This document shows, in pieces, positions 44,936 through 56,549 of a stretch of 64,000 nt of DNA (position 1 is the stretch's first letter; every line of letters begins with the position of its first letter). The stretch covers positions 79,488,581 to 79,552,580 of the forward strand of contig OY757912.1 in assembly GCA_963585895.1 (NCBI GenBank), in the 5' to 3' direction. A program made the translations under genes and the position numbers. This stretch comes from Sepioteuthis lessoniana (taxonomy: Eukaryota; Mollusca; Cephalopoda; Myopsida; Loliginidae). The notes beneath the pieces are model-generated. The model made no database searches and was not told the DNA's origin. It saw only the letters and a list, made by a program, of their open reading frames with translations.

Positions 44936-45239
44936 GATTCCATTTTCCATCAGTAACCATTATTCCAAATCTTTGTTTTTGATAAGAGATTAAGTATATT
45001 TCTCATCTTTTGAAAAATTGTTTATTTCTATGAATGACAGGTCGATTGTGTCATATAGATATTGATGCTTTTTTTTGAAAGTAACTAGTTTCATTTGCTA
45101 TTATTGGTTGCTGACATGTGTAAAGACAAACAAGTATACAAGTTGTGAATTATGACCTTCAAAAGATACAATGATATTATGAATCAACAATTGAAAATAA
45201 CACTGAATAGGTCATAAAATGACAATAATAGATTTATTT

Positions 45240-45400
45240 TTACCTTGTGCTTGTACTGTACTAGTTATCATTGTAGGAAATAAACATGGTAACCCAAGTT
45301 CAAATCCTGGACAAGGCAAACTGTATTTCACATTGTGCTAATAGTCTTGGGAAAGGTATGAATCCAATTAATCTTTCCCAACACCAACACTGCTCACATA
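45240..45400 (+). repeat. R2 SINE, 5' part
   Basis: GTACTAGTTATCATTGTAGG and B box AAGTTCAAATCCTGG, then GGGAAAGGTATGAATCCA. Confidence 0.75.
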
Positions 45401-45624
45401 GTGACATTTACCATTAAGACTTTACTCAACTGTTTTGTATACTCTTTTAGAAGGAGTATCTTCCAATCTCAGAATCATCACAACAAAGATATGCCGTTAG
45501 TCTACGCAGAAATAATTTTTTTTTTTTTTTAAGTCAAAACCACATATTACGACTGGTCCTTACTTACCAATTGGGATATTAGCTATAAATATATGGTAAT
45601 TGTAAAAAAACAAATTCAATACGC

Positions 45625-46895
45625 TTCAGGAGATATCTGAAACATATACTCCAAATGACGAATTTGAAAATTTTGTCACTACCTACATGGAAGCAGCATC
45701 AGGGTGCATATCAACCAAACCAAGAACAAAATGTTTAGTCCCATGGGAGTCACTAATAGGAAAAAAATGAGATAACATGAAAATTGCATCCTAACTTAAA
45801 AGAAACCCAACAAATGCCAACATGTAGAAACTTTAAAAAGTCAAGAGAGAACTAATGCATACTAAAAAGAACAAGAATACATTCAAGGTCATATTAATAA
45901 AATAAGAAACTCAGAAGATAGACAATCATAAATAGCATAGCAGACAGTAAATGAAGTGAGCACAAGGAAGAGCATCTCTAGAGCAAAACTAAAAGCTGCC
46001 AGCCTAGAAAAACAAATAATAATGTGGAAAGAATATTTCAAGAATCTGCTTGGAAACTCCTCCCAAAGTCACTGATAAACCTATTGCAAAAATTAATAGC
46101 CAAATAGGCATCAAACTAGGACAGTTTACCAAAGATCTTCTTTACATAGTACTGACAAAAATTAAAAGCAAAGAAGTTATAGTCCTTGAGGAAATATCCC
46201 TAGAAGTATGGAAGACAAGGAAATTTTATGGAGGACTTTTTCAATTTTGCTACATTGTATATAAGCAAAATGCAATAAAGAGATGGGCAAAAGGTTACAT
46301 CCTCCCCTTCTCTAAGAAAGGTGACCTCAGATTCACCAAGAACTACAGAGCCATAACTCTTAATTCTATTGCTGCTAAGGTATATGATGCGCCGCTTCTC
46401 AATGGTATCAAACCTGAAATTGAGACGGTCCTTTGGAAAAATCAGATTGGTTATTAGAGAAATCAATTCACAACAATCTGTCAAATCATTGAAGGAATTT
46501 GTGCAGGAAATCTTAAAGCAACACTATTTGTAGATTTCTCCAAGGTATTTGACTCCATACACAGAGGAAAGATGGAGCAAATACTTTTAGCATATGGACT
46601 CCTTAAAGAAACTGTTACAGCCATAATGATGCTCTATAGTAACATGAAAGTCATGATTTGGTCACTGGATGAAGATACAGACTTCTTCAACATTATTGCT
46701 GAATTTCTGCAAGGACATACATTAGCAACATATGTTTATAATCTGCCTCAACTATGTACTTTGAACGTCATTTCATCTTGGAAAAGAAAATGGCTTTCTG
46801 CTAAAAAGAATAAGAAGCAGATAGTCTGTGTCTGTTATAATTTCTGCAGAATATGAAGATGATATAACAGTTCTTGCAAATACACCGAATCCCTG
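45625..46895 (+). pseudogene. RTE-like LINE reverse transcriptase relic, part 1
   Basis: The frame 46050-46856, broken by one TAG at 46455-46457, encodes RT domain segments: PFSKKGDLRFTKNYRAITL (finger region), ATLFVDFSKVFDSIHRGKME (motif A region with the catalytic Asp), then FLQGHTLA (a reduced motif B). Motif C appears at about 46850 as YEDDITVLANT, against the usual YADD. The frame shifts before motif C. Upstream sequence from 45625 (NDEFENFVTTYMEAASGCI) looks like the region between endonuclease and RT. The endonuclease itself is absent, as expected for a 5'-truncated insertion. An R1 at 46896 interrupts it. Confidence 0.7.
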
Positions 46896-46958
46896 TGTCC
46901 AGTCAACTGGGACTGTAGAATACACCAACTGCATCTCTGCAGAGGGGTAAGACTCCCC

Positions 46959-46990
<32 letters not shown>

Positions 46991-47425
46991 ATGAGTGTCC
47001 TGATATGACCCTAAACAATCTGATGAGGTACCAGTAATGCTCGAGCTTTGGAGAATGCGGAGTTCTCCTTCACTGCCATTGCTCCCAGGTCCATTCTGGT
47101 CCGAAGTGGTAGCATCTGATAGGGTCCTATCTATGGGTCAAATAGAACTAAACTGTATTTAAGCTAAACTAAATTGCTTGAAATAGAACTGTTTTGACAT
47201 TTTAACTATGTGAAAAAAAAACCTTTACTTACACTAAACTGAATTGGTTGAATTAAAACTGTTTGACTAAACTGAATAGTTTGAAATGTTTTGACAACTA
47301 AACTGTGTACTCATGCTAAACTGAATTGTTTGAAATAGAACTGATTATTTGTATGAAAATAGATTTGGCATTAAATAACCTACAAAGGTTGATATGCCAT
47401 AAAACCCAACCAACCAACCAAATCC
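46896..47425 (+). repeat. R1 retroposon, full length, inserted in LINE
   Basis: Flanked by AATCCCT on both sides (about 46889-46895 and 47422-47428), so the element limits are directly visible. The head begins TGTCCAGTCAACTGGGACTG and the tail ends AACCCAACCAACCAACCAAA. A CA microsatellite (46961-46990) has grown inside it at the CCCCAATGAG site. Confidence 0.9.
46961..46990. repeat. (CA)n microsatellite inside R1
   Basis: CACATACACACA...ACACA between CTCCCC and ATGAGTGTCC of the R1 head. Confidence 0.95.
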
Positions 47426-48065
47426 CTTATGCATAGCCTGGAGCAGGCAGCAGGAGGCATTGTCCTCATTATGAATGCAAATAAAACAGTTGTATGTCTT
47501 AAGCAAGAAGGAGCTATCTGTGTGAACCTTTGAAATTAGACGAGTTCATGTACCTTGGCAGCAGTGTCTCATCTACTAAAAGTGATGTTAATATATGCCT
47601 AGTTAAGACATAGACTGCCATTAGTAGGTTATCAATCATATAGAAGTCTGATCTATCCGATAAAATGACATTTCTTCCAAGAAATACTATGTCAATACTA
47701 CTGTATGGATGCATCACATGGATGCTAACAAAACACATTGAGAAAAAGTTAGATGGGAACTACATAAGCGTTACAAGCTATTTTGAACAAATCCTGGAAG
47801 CAACACTCCATGAAATAACAGCTGTACAACCACTTACTTCCCATTTCAAAAACTATCCAAGTAAGATGAACAAGACATGCAGGACACTGCTAGAGAAGTA
47901 AGGATGAACACATAAGTGACATTCTTCAATGGACCCCTGCACATGGACATGCCATTGTTGGATGACTAGCAAGAACTTATCTACATTAGCTCTGTGTGGG
48001 CACAGGATATAGTTTGGACAATCTGCTGAAAGCACTAGATGATAGGGACTGATGTGCTGACAGTT
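47426..48065 (+). pseudogene. RTE-like LINE relic, part 2
   Basis: Continues the LINE after the R1 insertion: HSLEQAAGG in one frame, DEFMYLGSSVSSTKSDVN, then ILLYGCITWMLTKHIEKKLD in the frame 47665-47901. These are the conserved post-RT segments of the family whose extreme C-terminus is at 31335. Later sequence (GGACACTGCTAGAGAAGTAA, GGACCCCTGCACATGGACAT) continues the homology to about 48065. The frame is broken several times. Confidence 0.72.
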
Positions 48066-48117
48066 CGACTTGATGATGGGCTCTTCAACTTTGGTGGGTT
48101 AACCACTTTAAGAGAAA

Positions 48118-48220
48118 AAAAAAACAAAAAAACTCTGAATTCAAACCAGCTGTAATCCATTTAAAAATTGACCTTGTGTCACATCCTGTTCATGGTGAGT
48201 GGGGGAGGGGGGTTAAATTC
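48118..48220 (+). repeat. R2 SINE, 3' fragment
   Basis: AACTCTGAATTCAAACCAGC, CATTTAAAAATTGACCTTGT and CACATCCTGTTCATGGTGAG. Confidence 0.7.
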
Positions 48221-48327
48221 ATATTGAACTGTTTATAAAGTTCAGTTTATTCATAAATGTGACTTTTTCTAAGAATAAAGCTCTTGATGGATTTCTATGT
48301 TGGTGTAAAGATTGTTGCTTCCATCCT

Positions 48328-48910
48328 ATCCCCCAGGACTGTAGAATGTGTCAACTGCACCTTTGCTGGGTGGTAAGACCTTCTTCCACCAACAAGGCTA
48401 CCTGTTGACCATGAGTGGCAACCTGTAATGCTTGAGTATGGGATCCTGGTGGCTGAGCAATCAAGTAGTCATATGACTTGCAACACTCCATTTTGACTCT
48501 TACTGGGTTAGACAGGTGGTCAAAGAAGTCTGATCTAATTGATCAGTTGGTCAACTCTAGCCCTACCTCTTATGTGATTATCCCAGTCGTATTCTTCAAA
48601 TTGCTCTTGTGGTAAAAAAAAAGTACCTAACCTTCTAGTATCTTAAAGATGCTAGAAGGCAGTGGCTAAGATGGCAATACTTGAAACAATTTAAACTGTC
48701 TGCAAACAAATGATTAATATTAAATAGAATTATTAGTGTTAGATTGCAATACTTGAAACCATTTTACTCTGCAAACAAATGAGCTCTAACTCATTTAAAA
48801 ATAAAGTTACCTACAAACTATTTGTCTAAAAATTATATATAAACAGGATTTGGCATTATATAACTCACAAGGTTTGATTATGCTATTAAACCAAATAACC
48901 AAACCAAACT
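48328..48910 (+). repeat. R1 variant with body B, copy 2, with R1 tail
   Basis: Head CCAGGACTGTAGAATGTGTC; body B (GGCAACCTGTAATGCTTGAG, GTCATATGACTTGCAACACT, CTAATTGATCAGTTGGTCAA); then second-type R1 units and the R1 tail (GGATTTGGCATTATATAACT, AACCAAATAACCAAACC). It shows the alternative body between standard R1 ends. Confidence 0.8.
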
Positions 48911-49345
48911 GGAAGCTTAATCCAAGACTTTCTCTTCCAAGGGACGCTTTTCGTGTATCACCATCCAGCACAATTTCTATCTTCAATTACCATCAATGGT
49001 GTCACCACAAATGTCTCTAGCTTAGAAAAGTGCCCTCCTGAAATGTCTCTTCCAATCACCTTGATAAAAAGTATCTCACCAACTGCAACACTTGAGTTCA
49101 CTATGAACACAGACCCTGTCTCTGTCACCCGGGCTCTTTTTATAGGCTTAGGGCTTTGCACGCATTCTTGTCAAGTCTTATTAGTCTCGTAAGAATTCGA
49201 GATTGTGAGTTCTTAAAACATGACGTTGGAGTGGCCATTTTCGCCTTTGCATTCCAGGCACACACAAGCACGTTTTTCTGGGGGTAAGTCCATTTCTCTT
49301 CTACACATATCACATAGTTCATGAAATTGGGAATAACCAAGTTTG

Positions 49346-49348
<3 letters not shown>

Positions 49349-49388
<40 letters not shown>
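49349..49388. repeat. poly-T tract, 40 bp
   Basis: Uninterrupted T run. The overlapping phenylalanine-rich frame is an artefact of it. Confidence 0.95.
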
Positions 49389-49389
<1 letters not shown>

Positions 49390-49576
49390 GAAAGACTATT
49401 TTCTTTGTCTAAGTTGTTCTTGGCTTACATTTCAAGAGTGTACCATCAACCTGCTACAATTGTGTTATTTTCAGTGTCAACCATCCATTGTCAATTTCCA
49501 TACAGAAATGGAAGTATTTTTTGTTATTGATTAGTCTGTCACTTCATTTTTTTTTTTCTTTCTTTCTTTCTTTAGA

Positions 49577-49692
49577 CAAGGGGTTCTCAAGCTTTTTACT
49601 TGATGCACTCCTTGTAATCAAATTTAACTTCCATTTACCTCCAAATAAATCCAATATTAAATTACAAAACAGGCTTTCTATACTTGCATGCT
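49577..49692 (+). mobile_element. hAT-like non-autonomous element, 5' fragment
   Basis: CAAGGGGTTCTCAAGCTTTT resembles hAT termini (CAGNGGTTCTCAA). The next 100 bp match 50567-50680 (GATGCAC..CTTGTAA, TTTAA.TTCCATT). Confidence 0.55.
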
Positions 49693-49715
49693 TGGCATTA
49701 TACTAATCTTTTTAC

Positions 49716-50152
49716 AAGCCCAGTCAATTGAGGCTGTAGATTACAGACTGCATCTCTGCAGAAAAGTAAGACACTCCTCTACCGAGTGTTCTGGATTTGA
49801 CATTAAACAACCTGATGGTGAGGCTCCAGACTTGGAGATTTGGGGAATATGTAGTATTCTTTTATTGCCATTGCTGCCAGGTCCACTTTGACCTGGCGTG
49901 GTAGCACCTGATAGGGTTCTATCTATGGGTCAAATAGAACAAACTATGTGTAAACAAATGTCATTAACTTGTGACTTATATAACAAAACTTGAAACCATT
50001 TACCTGTGTGCAAAAAGAGCTCAGGCTCATTTAAGAATGTTATCTACAAAATGTGTTTATAAAATATATATATATGTATGTATAAAAACAGGATTTGGCA
50101 TTAAATAACCTATAATGGTTGATATGCCATAAAACCCAACTAAACCAAACAA
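49716..50152 (+). repeat. R1 retroposon, near full length
   Basis: Head CCCAGTCAATTGAGGCTGTA, body, GGGTCAAATAGAACAAACT, units and tail (AATGGTTGATATGCCATAAA, AACCCAACTAAACCAAAC). Confidence 0.88.
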
Positions 50153-50299
50153 ATCTTTTTATATTGACTTACCATATTTAGTCTTCGAGGTTACAAAGCC
50201 AATTACATGAAAAATTATTTACACTTCTCAGACTGTTGTCCTCAACTTGGTTATTATATTCACATTTCAGCTGCTGTATCCACTGGTCTTGTTCAGGTG

Positions 50300-50525
50300 T
50301 TGTTTTTTTTTTTTTTTTTGTTTTGTTTTTTTTTACATAGTCAGTAGCCTTCAGGGATTTTCAAACTGAACCCTTTATATAATTCCCACAGGGATAAGCA
50401 ATTCTTATTCTGCTGTCTTTGTTTTAGAATATCTCATATATGTAAATTAGTTTTCTTAGTTATTTCATCCCTTGTAATGTAGCTTTTCTTTCCTCTGAAC
50501 CAGAATCCAAGATTGAACTCGAAAT
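50300..50525 (-). repeat. R4 SINE-like repeat, single arm
   Basis: TTCAAACTGAACCCTTTATA and CACAGGGATAAGCAATTCTT match the left arm of the inverted R4 pair at 54107. The end near 50510 (CCAAGATTGAACTCG) corresponds to the B-box end. Confidence 0.6.
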
Positions 50526-50566
50526 TCTAAAATAGATTTTTAACTATAAGTTTTTATCCACTTGAC

Positions 50567-51311
50567 CAGAGCTTCTCAAGCTTCTTAATTGATGCACCTT
50601 TTGTAACCACATTTAATTTCCATTCACTCCTAAATAATTGAATATCAAATTTCAAAACATAACTAATTTACTAGTGTTTAATATAAGTTACAGGAGAAAA
50701 GAAAACTTTAAATGCAAACTCACCTTTTAATTCTGGAATTATTTTTTAATGGGAAGGAAGCATTTGGTGAGCACTCAGGAGATCATGAACTTTAAGGTTG
50801 CTGGTTTGTGAATTTGAGCCACAATTCTCCTCATTCTATGTTCAAAGTGCTTCTCAACTTGTTTAGTAAATAATGCACATAGCTCAACCCATATTCCACC
50901 ATAGTAGAAAAGCTTGGAAAAGCTAATAAAATTGGTTCAATAGTTACACAGAGCTTGGGATATTTGCTGTAGTTTTTTTGTTCATCTAGTAATATCCGAT
51001 TACTTTAAATGTGTACATGTGTGTATATAGACTTTGCTTCAAGATTGAAAGTCATTTTAATAAATTCTTTAAAAAAGGTGTCTAAATTTGTACTTTCCGC
51101 TGGAACATCAAATGGAGAAATAATCCATTCAGGAATTTCCATGTTTAAAAGATCCTTGAATCAAGCTTTAAATTTTTCTGGCAAATTCTTAATATGGTCT
51201 TTAGGGATAAAATAGTTAATTCCTCCCTTGTGGAGCTGTCTGCTTTTATTCATCCTGCCAAATTTTTATTCATACCCAGTGATCTATATGGACCATTTTG
51301 AGAAGCCCTAG
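50567..51311 (+). mobile_element. hAT-like non-autonomous element, about 745 bp
   Basis: Starts CAGAGCTTCTCAAGCTTC and ends GAGAAGCCCTAG, so the ends are inverted over about 12 bp (CTTCTCAA/TTGAGAAG). No clear 8-bp target duplication survives. The internal 68-residue frame (51009-51215) has no recognised domain. The fragment at 49577 shares its 5' end. Confidence 0.55.
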
Positions 51312-51539
51312 TTTAGATGTTACCAAATGTTTAGTTCTCTACTAGGTTTCCAATAGGGTCAACTTAACACATTGTGTATATGTGTGTTTCCCTGTCTTTT
51401 ATGTAAATTTCATTTCTAGAGGGTCTATGTCTGCCTTTTTTTTTCCTCTTTAAGTGTGGTCAAATTTGATTTATTTTGTTTCACAGCTATCAACCCTTTT
51501 GGGGTCATTTAATGGTGAATTAAATCATTTTGATAAGTT

Positions 51540-51940
51540 TCAAACAACTCAGTTTAGCATAAGTACAATTTTTTTTTTATTTACACACAGTTAAATGTTA
51601 AAACAGTTCTATTTCAAACAATTCAGTTTAATATAAGCATGCTGTTTAAACACACAGTTGAATGTAAAAAACAGTTAATTTCAAACAATTTAATTACAGA
51701 GTTTAGTTCTATTTGACCCATATATAGGACCCTATCAGGTGCTACCATTCTGGGCCAGAATGGACCTGGGAGTGATGGCAATGAAGGGGTACTCTACATT
51801 CCTCAAAGCTTCAGGATTACTGAAATCTCACTATCAGATTGTTTAGTGTCATGTCTAGGACACTTGTTGGGGGAGTCTTACCCTTCTGCACAGATGCAGT
51901 CAGTGTATTCTGCAGCCCCAGCCAACTAGGCCAACCAAAT
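51540..51940 (-). repeat. R1 retroposon, minus strand, tail lost
   Basis: Minus strand: TTGGCCTAGTTGGCTGGGGC (head, about 51936), GTGTCCTAGACATGACACTA, body, and about three internal units to 51540. Confidence 0.87.
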
Positions 51941-52044
51941 TTGAGTGTTTTCTTCATGTTACTACTTTTCTGTTCCTTGATCCTTATTTCTAAGGAGCAG
52001 CTTGTTTTCCCTTTTTTCTATGATATCTACAAAGTATATTCCAC

Positions 52045-52320
52045 TTATAGGAAATGGAAGCAGCAACCAGAGTTCAAAATCTGGATGGGGCTGTTTGTAT
52101 TCGCATAGTACTAATAGCCTTGGGAAAGGCAAGTATCCAACTATTCTTCCCTCTCGGCAAGACTATACTCTTTAAACTTGGTATGGCAACCAGTCTAACA
52201 AAAGGAAAACTCTAAATACAAACCACTTGTACTCTACTTTAAAATTGTCCTTGTGTTGCATCCTGTTCCTAGTAGAGGGTTGGATAGATACAAAGATATG
52301 TATTTACCCAACTCCTCTCG
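52045..52320 (+). repeat. R2 SINE
   Basis: Diverged B-box CAGAGTTCAAAATCTGG, then CTTGGGAAAGGCAAGTATCC, GGCAACCAGTCTAACAAAAG and TCCTGTTCCTAGTAGAGGG. Confidence 0.75.
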
Positions 52321-53300
52321 TGAACAAATTTTTTTTTTTTTTTTTGAGCTGTGGCAGACACAACACAGACAAGGAAAACGGTCTAATTAAAAAAAAAAAA
52401 AAATTGAACAACAGTTTGTTGATGCATTCATTTAATGAGTAACCCTGAGATAAGTAATTGTTCTGTTGATTAAATGAAGGTATTCAGTTCCTAGTATTGG
52501 TGTTTCATTTAGGTATAATGGTGTGAGTAATCTCAGATTTATCTACTTGTATGTCTGTTTGTAAAGACCTGGATAAGCTCTAGGGGAACAATGTAAAAAC
52601 TAAAATGGTGCATTTTCATTGGTCTGAAAATTCATGATTTTTTTTGTCTCTAAATTGTTTGCAGCTTAAGTGCTCCCTAGATTCCTGTTACTGACAGAAG
52701 TAAAATCTTCATTGAGGAGTAAAACTACTTCCACTCCCTACTTGAAATCAAAGCCAGCCCTAGGTGTGGGGTCCAATTGGGAACTTATTGCAATGTGTTA
52801 TTGTATACCTGATGAGCCAAAACTAGATAACACTCTAGTGTGGGGCCCAATTAGGTGAAATTAGCTTAAGGCCAACCCTGCTAGAAATGTACACTTTGGG
52901 TTGAGACCAAGTTAGAACAAATGATCTTTTTGAAGTTAGAATAACTGATAGTTCATTATGGAGTATAGAAATGAATTTACATTGTTGACTGACTGTTCCA
53001 GCTCTAAGTAAAACAAGTGTATGTTTATTAAAATCTGTAGTGTACAAAACTTTTTCATTATTTTAAAGTTAATGTCTGTTTTAATACTGGTAACTCACTT
53101 TTGCTATTGTGAGTAATGTCAGGTCTTGTTATTTTTGATCATCTGTACTCTAGCTGTCCTATGAGACATGAGTATATTTGAGCAGGACCTTTAAAATTGT
53201 TTTATAACAATTACAAAAGATTCAGCAGAAAATAATTTGACAAGTGTGGACATGCCTGTTAAAAAAATAAACAAACAGGACTGTTATCTTATATGGGCAA
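52321..53300. other. no gene recognised
   Basis: Homopolymers near 52329 and 52388. 52700-52880 has a weak local duplication (GTGTGGGGTCCAATTGGG and GTGTGGGGCCCAATTAGG, about 90 bp apart). No domain. Confidence 0.4.
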
Positions 53301-53317
53301 GGAAAGCTGATTCAATA

Positions 53318-53620
53318 CCCACTTGTGTTATGGGTATGACCCTAAACTGTATCTGGTGATCTGGGGAGTGTAGAGTACTCCTTCATTGCCATTACTCTCA
53401 GGTTCACTCTGACCCAGAGTGGAAGTACCTATTAAGGTTTCATCTATGGAGTCAAAGATCTGTTTAAAAATTATTTGTATTCAATTGGACCATGTGCAAA
53501 AAAAAAAGAAAAAAAAAGCAAGCTTTAAGAACTCTACAATAAACATGAATATGAATGCAATTCATTAACCTTTGGCATAAATAACCCTAGATTTGTTGAC
53601 ATGCCATTAAAATCGATCAT
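53318..53620 (+). repeat. R1 retroposon, internally shortened
   Basis: Starts at the TATGACCCTAAACTG motif without a head. Keeps CTTCATTGCCATTACTCTCA, GACCCAGAGTGG, and a diverged tail (GGCATAAATAACCCTAG, GACATGCCATTAAA). Confidence 0.7.
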
Positions 53621-54106
53621 CACTTGACCCTTGAACTGATATAACTGGCACAATGTAGAAACGGTTTTAAATATTTTTTTAATTAAAATGTCAGTATTTT
53701 TCAAAATCTACTTAAATAATCATTTAATTTTTTTTAACTTCTGTATTTCCATTATGGCTAATGTTTTTCATTTTAAATTTTTGTTAGCAGATATGAAATT
53801 ATGATGTGATCAAAGTTAATGTTTGATGATAAAAATTCAAAACAATCTAAAACCGACTTTAAATATGCAAAAAATAAATTTTTACAACTATTTTTTGGTT
53901 GTTTCTTTACAATTAAAACTTAAGATATTTAAGATATTGTAATGAATTAAAAACTTTTTTAGTCCAAACATAGGTATAATTGGTAATGCTTTTGTAACCT
54001 ATTTATTTTAGTATTTACTATTTTTACATGAAGATATTTTGAGGTTATACATGCAAAATATGAATTCTAAATTTCTGAGATAGAAGCTTGATAATTTTTA
54101 TCATTT

Positions 54107-54644
54107 AGTATATTCAGACTATTGTATTCATTTTTATTGCTTTGGCCGATGCCTCTTTTGGCCTTCTTCAGGTGTTTCTTGTTAAACTTGGGATCCTATG
54201 TGGAACTTCAAACTGAACCCTTTATTTAATCCACAGGGGTAGATGGTTCTAATAACTGGATAGAAGTGTCAAGCTATAGTAAGTCTTTCTTGTTATTTTT
54301 TTTCTGTAGTCAGGATTGAATTATGCAGCAGGGATATATGGCATAATAGATACAGGAATTTGGTTTAAAAAACTTAGTGAAATCATCTGGAGATTGCCAG
54401 TTCAATCCTGACTACAGGTTAATTTAACAAACAATACTTGCTGTAATTCAACACTTATACCCAGTTATAGTTAACAGAATAAGAACCATCTACTCCCATG
54501 GATTAAATAAAGGGTTCAGTTTGAAGTTTTGTTTAGCTCCCTAGTTCAACAAGAAACACCTGAAGAAGGTTGAAGGATGCATTAGCCAAAACATTATGAA
54601 TATAACAATGAAGATGAAGGCAATAGTCTGAATACACTAAGTGT
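54107..54644. repeat. R4 SINE-like pair, head to head (inverted repeat)
   Basis: The left arm 54107-54322 and right arm 54402-54644 are inverted copies sharing TTCAAACTGAACCCTTTAT, AACACCTGAAGAAGG-type and GTAGTCAGGATTGAA motifs. The spacer and right copy hold TATGGCATAATAGATAC (A-box-like) and CCAGTTCAATCCTGACTAC (B-box-like), so the right copy is a tRNA-derived SINE on the plus strand. Confidence 0.75.
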
Positions 54645-55500
54645 TTTTGTATATTACAAAATAATGATCATGGACACATTTTATTATATATGCTAGACTT
54701 TGTCAGATCCTAAACTTGGACACCAGAAAGAAAAATTGTATTCCTTTTTTGAATCAAGCAATATATAGAAAGAAATGAATGTTTTTTGTTGTTGTGTTTT
54801 TTGGGGTTTTTTTTTAAACAATTCTTACTCAACAAATTCTGGAAAATATGGTTATTATCAAGATTCAAGTTCATCTTGACCTGATTTCTAGATGAAAAAT
54901 GCCAAAAAGAAACAAAATGTTAAGAAGTCTGATATTGTGTGTGTGTTGTTGTTGTTGTTTTGTTTTTGTTTTTTTTTTTTGTTTTTTTTCTTCTTTCTTT
55001 TAATTAATTCTTGAAGTACATATTCTCAGATTCTGTCAGGTAATAAGCTGAAATTTGTCTCCAATTTCTTTCCTTTTCTGCAGGTAAAATGCTACTCAAG
55101 AGTTTAATTTTGTTTTGTTTTTTTTCTTATTAACTATTCAGTCTTTCTTTCTCTAATCATCTGTGTGACTCATTCAAACATTAAAATGATTCTGAATAGA
55201 TTTCTCCTTTTAATCATGTCAGCAAGATATTTATAATACATATATCTTCAAAGAATCAGTGAAGTTAATAGTTATTGGTAAACAAATATCAAATTTTGGC
55301 TCCACTCTTTGTAAAAGACAGTCTACTTTTGCTTTCACTCTCTCTCACCTCTAATATGGCTTTTCATTGGTGTGTCATCATAATTGAGAGTGAAAAAAAA
55401 ACGTAAGCAAACTACTTTCTCATAAATACCTTGTTCTGACTGTAGTGCCAGAGGTGTTATTAACTGCCCTAGTTATGCAAATGTTAAATATTTAATTATG
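54645..55500. other. no gene recognised
   Basis: Low-complexity T/G-rich tracts near 54945-55000. No domain. Confidence 0.4.
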
Positions 55501-55521
55501 TACTGTGTGTGTGTGTATGTA

Positions 55522-55559
<38 letters not shown>
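55501..55559. repeat. (TG)n(TA)n microsatellite
   Basis: GT-rich repeat passing into pure TA. Confidence 0.95.
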
Positions 55560-55560
<1 letters not shown>

Positions 55561-56120
55561 TACCTCTGTGGTCTGGATATATCTCACAATCACGCAGGCT
55601 TGCCAAGGCAATCTTGTATAATATGGTGCCAAGTGAGAAGAAAATCAGATGAAGTTGTGAGGATAATGAATAAGTAAGAGCCTGAATAACATTCTGAGAG
55701 TCTCGGAACGGGAAGAGAGAGATGGTTTGCCAAATTATCTGTCCTGCCTTCATAGTAGCCACATTGAATCAGAAGCATTGAATAGGTTAATGAAAGTATC
55801 TGACTGGGAAAAGAACTCTTATAATCATTTCTTTTAATATAAATGTCTAGACAAATATTAAATAAAAACATGGATTTTTTTTTTTTTCATGATTCTGTTG
55901 ATGGATATTTAATTTATGGTAGTTTGCTTACTGATTAATACTCAAGAGATTGAAGAGTTTAACTTTTAAATCTAAAAAAGAAAAAAAAAATTGAAAAAAA
56001 ATAAATAAGTGGATTTCCATTGTTCAACCTATATATTTTAAGATGCTAACATAGTACCCCACAAAATTGATAGTTTTATATGCAAGTTGCCATTTTTACC
56101 CATGTCTACTACATCTATTA
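55560..56120. other. no gene recognised
   Basis: The minus-strand frames at 55496-55871 show no domain. Their sequence is more complex than the surroundings, but no splice or promoter context was found. Confidence 0.35.
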
Positions 56121-56124
56121 CTTA

Positions 56125-56147
56125 CACACACACACACACACACACAA
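56125..56147. repeat. (CA)n microsatellite
   Basis: Pure CA run. Confidence 0.9.
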
Positions 56148-56549
56148 GAATAATTTAATAAATAAAAGGAAATTTTTTTTAAGTCTTTTTCCCCCCTTCC
56201 CCTTAAATGTAAACTCTGAACTGTTGGGAATTGGTTTAGAGCAAAAATTATTTTTATCTTGCAAAAATATTTGTTTTGAGACTATTCAAAATGAGGGGAC
56301 AATTCAAACAGTGCTACAAGCTTGAACTGAGATGTCATCAAATTTTTGGTGGCGAAGTGAAAACCGTGTAAGATTTACAGAAGAATGTGTGATAGGTGCA
56401 GAGAAGCATGTTTTAGTTCAAAAAGTGTTTACGAATGGGCTAATAATAGTTTTGCCACTATGACCTTCAGTAAAAATACACTGACTCTCCAGTGAAGGAA
56501 AAGTTCCACTTGCAGCAGTCAGTAAAGAAGGTCATGTTGATAGTCTTCT

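Noticed and set aside
49321..49530. Phe-rich open frame
   Set aside because: Created by the 40-bp poly-T tract.
50567..51311. hAT element with an 8-bp target duplication
   Set aside because: The termini fit, but the flanking 8-mers do not match, so only the terminal repeat is claimed.
55496..55871. Two overlapping minus-strand frames of about 90 codons
   Set aside because: No domain, one runs into a TA/TG microsatellite, and there is no promoter or splice context.
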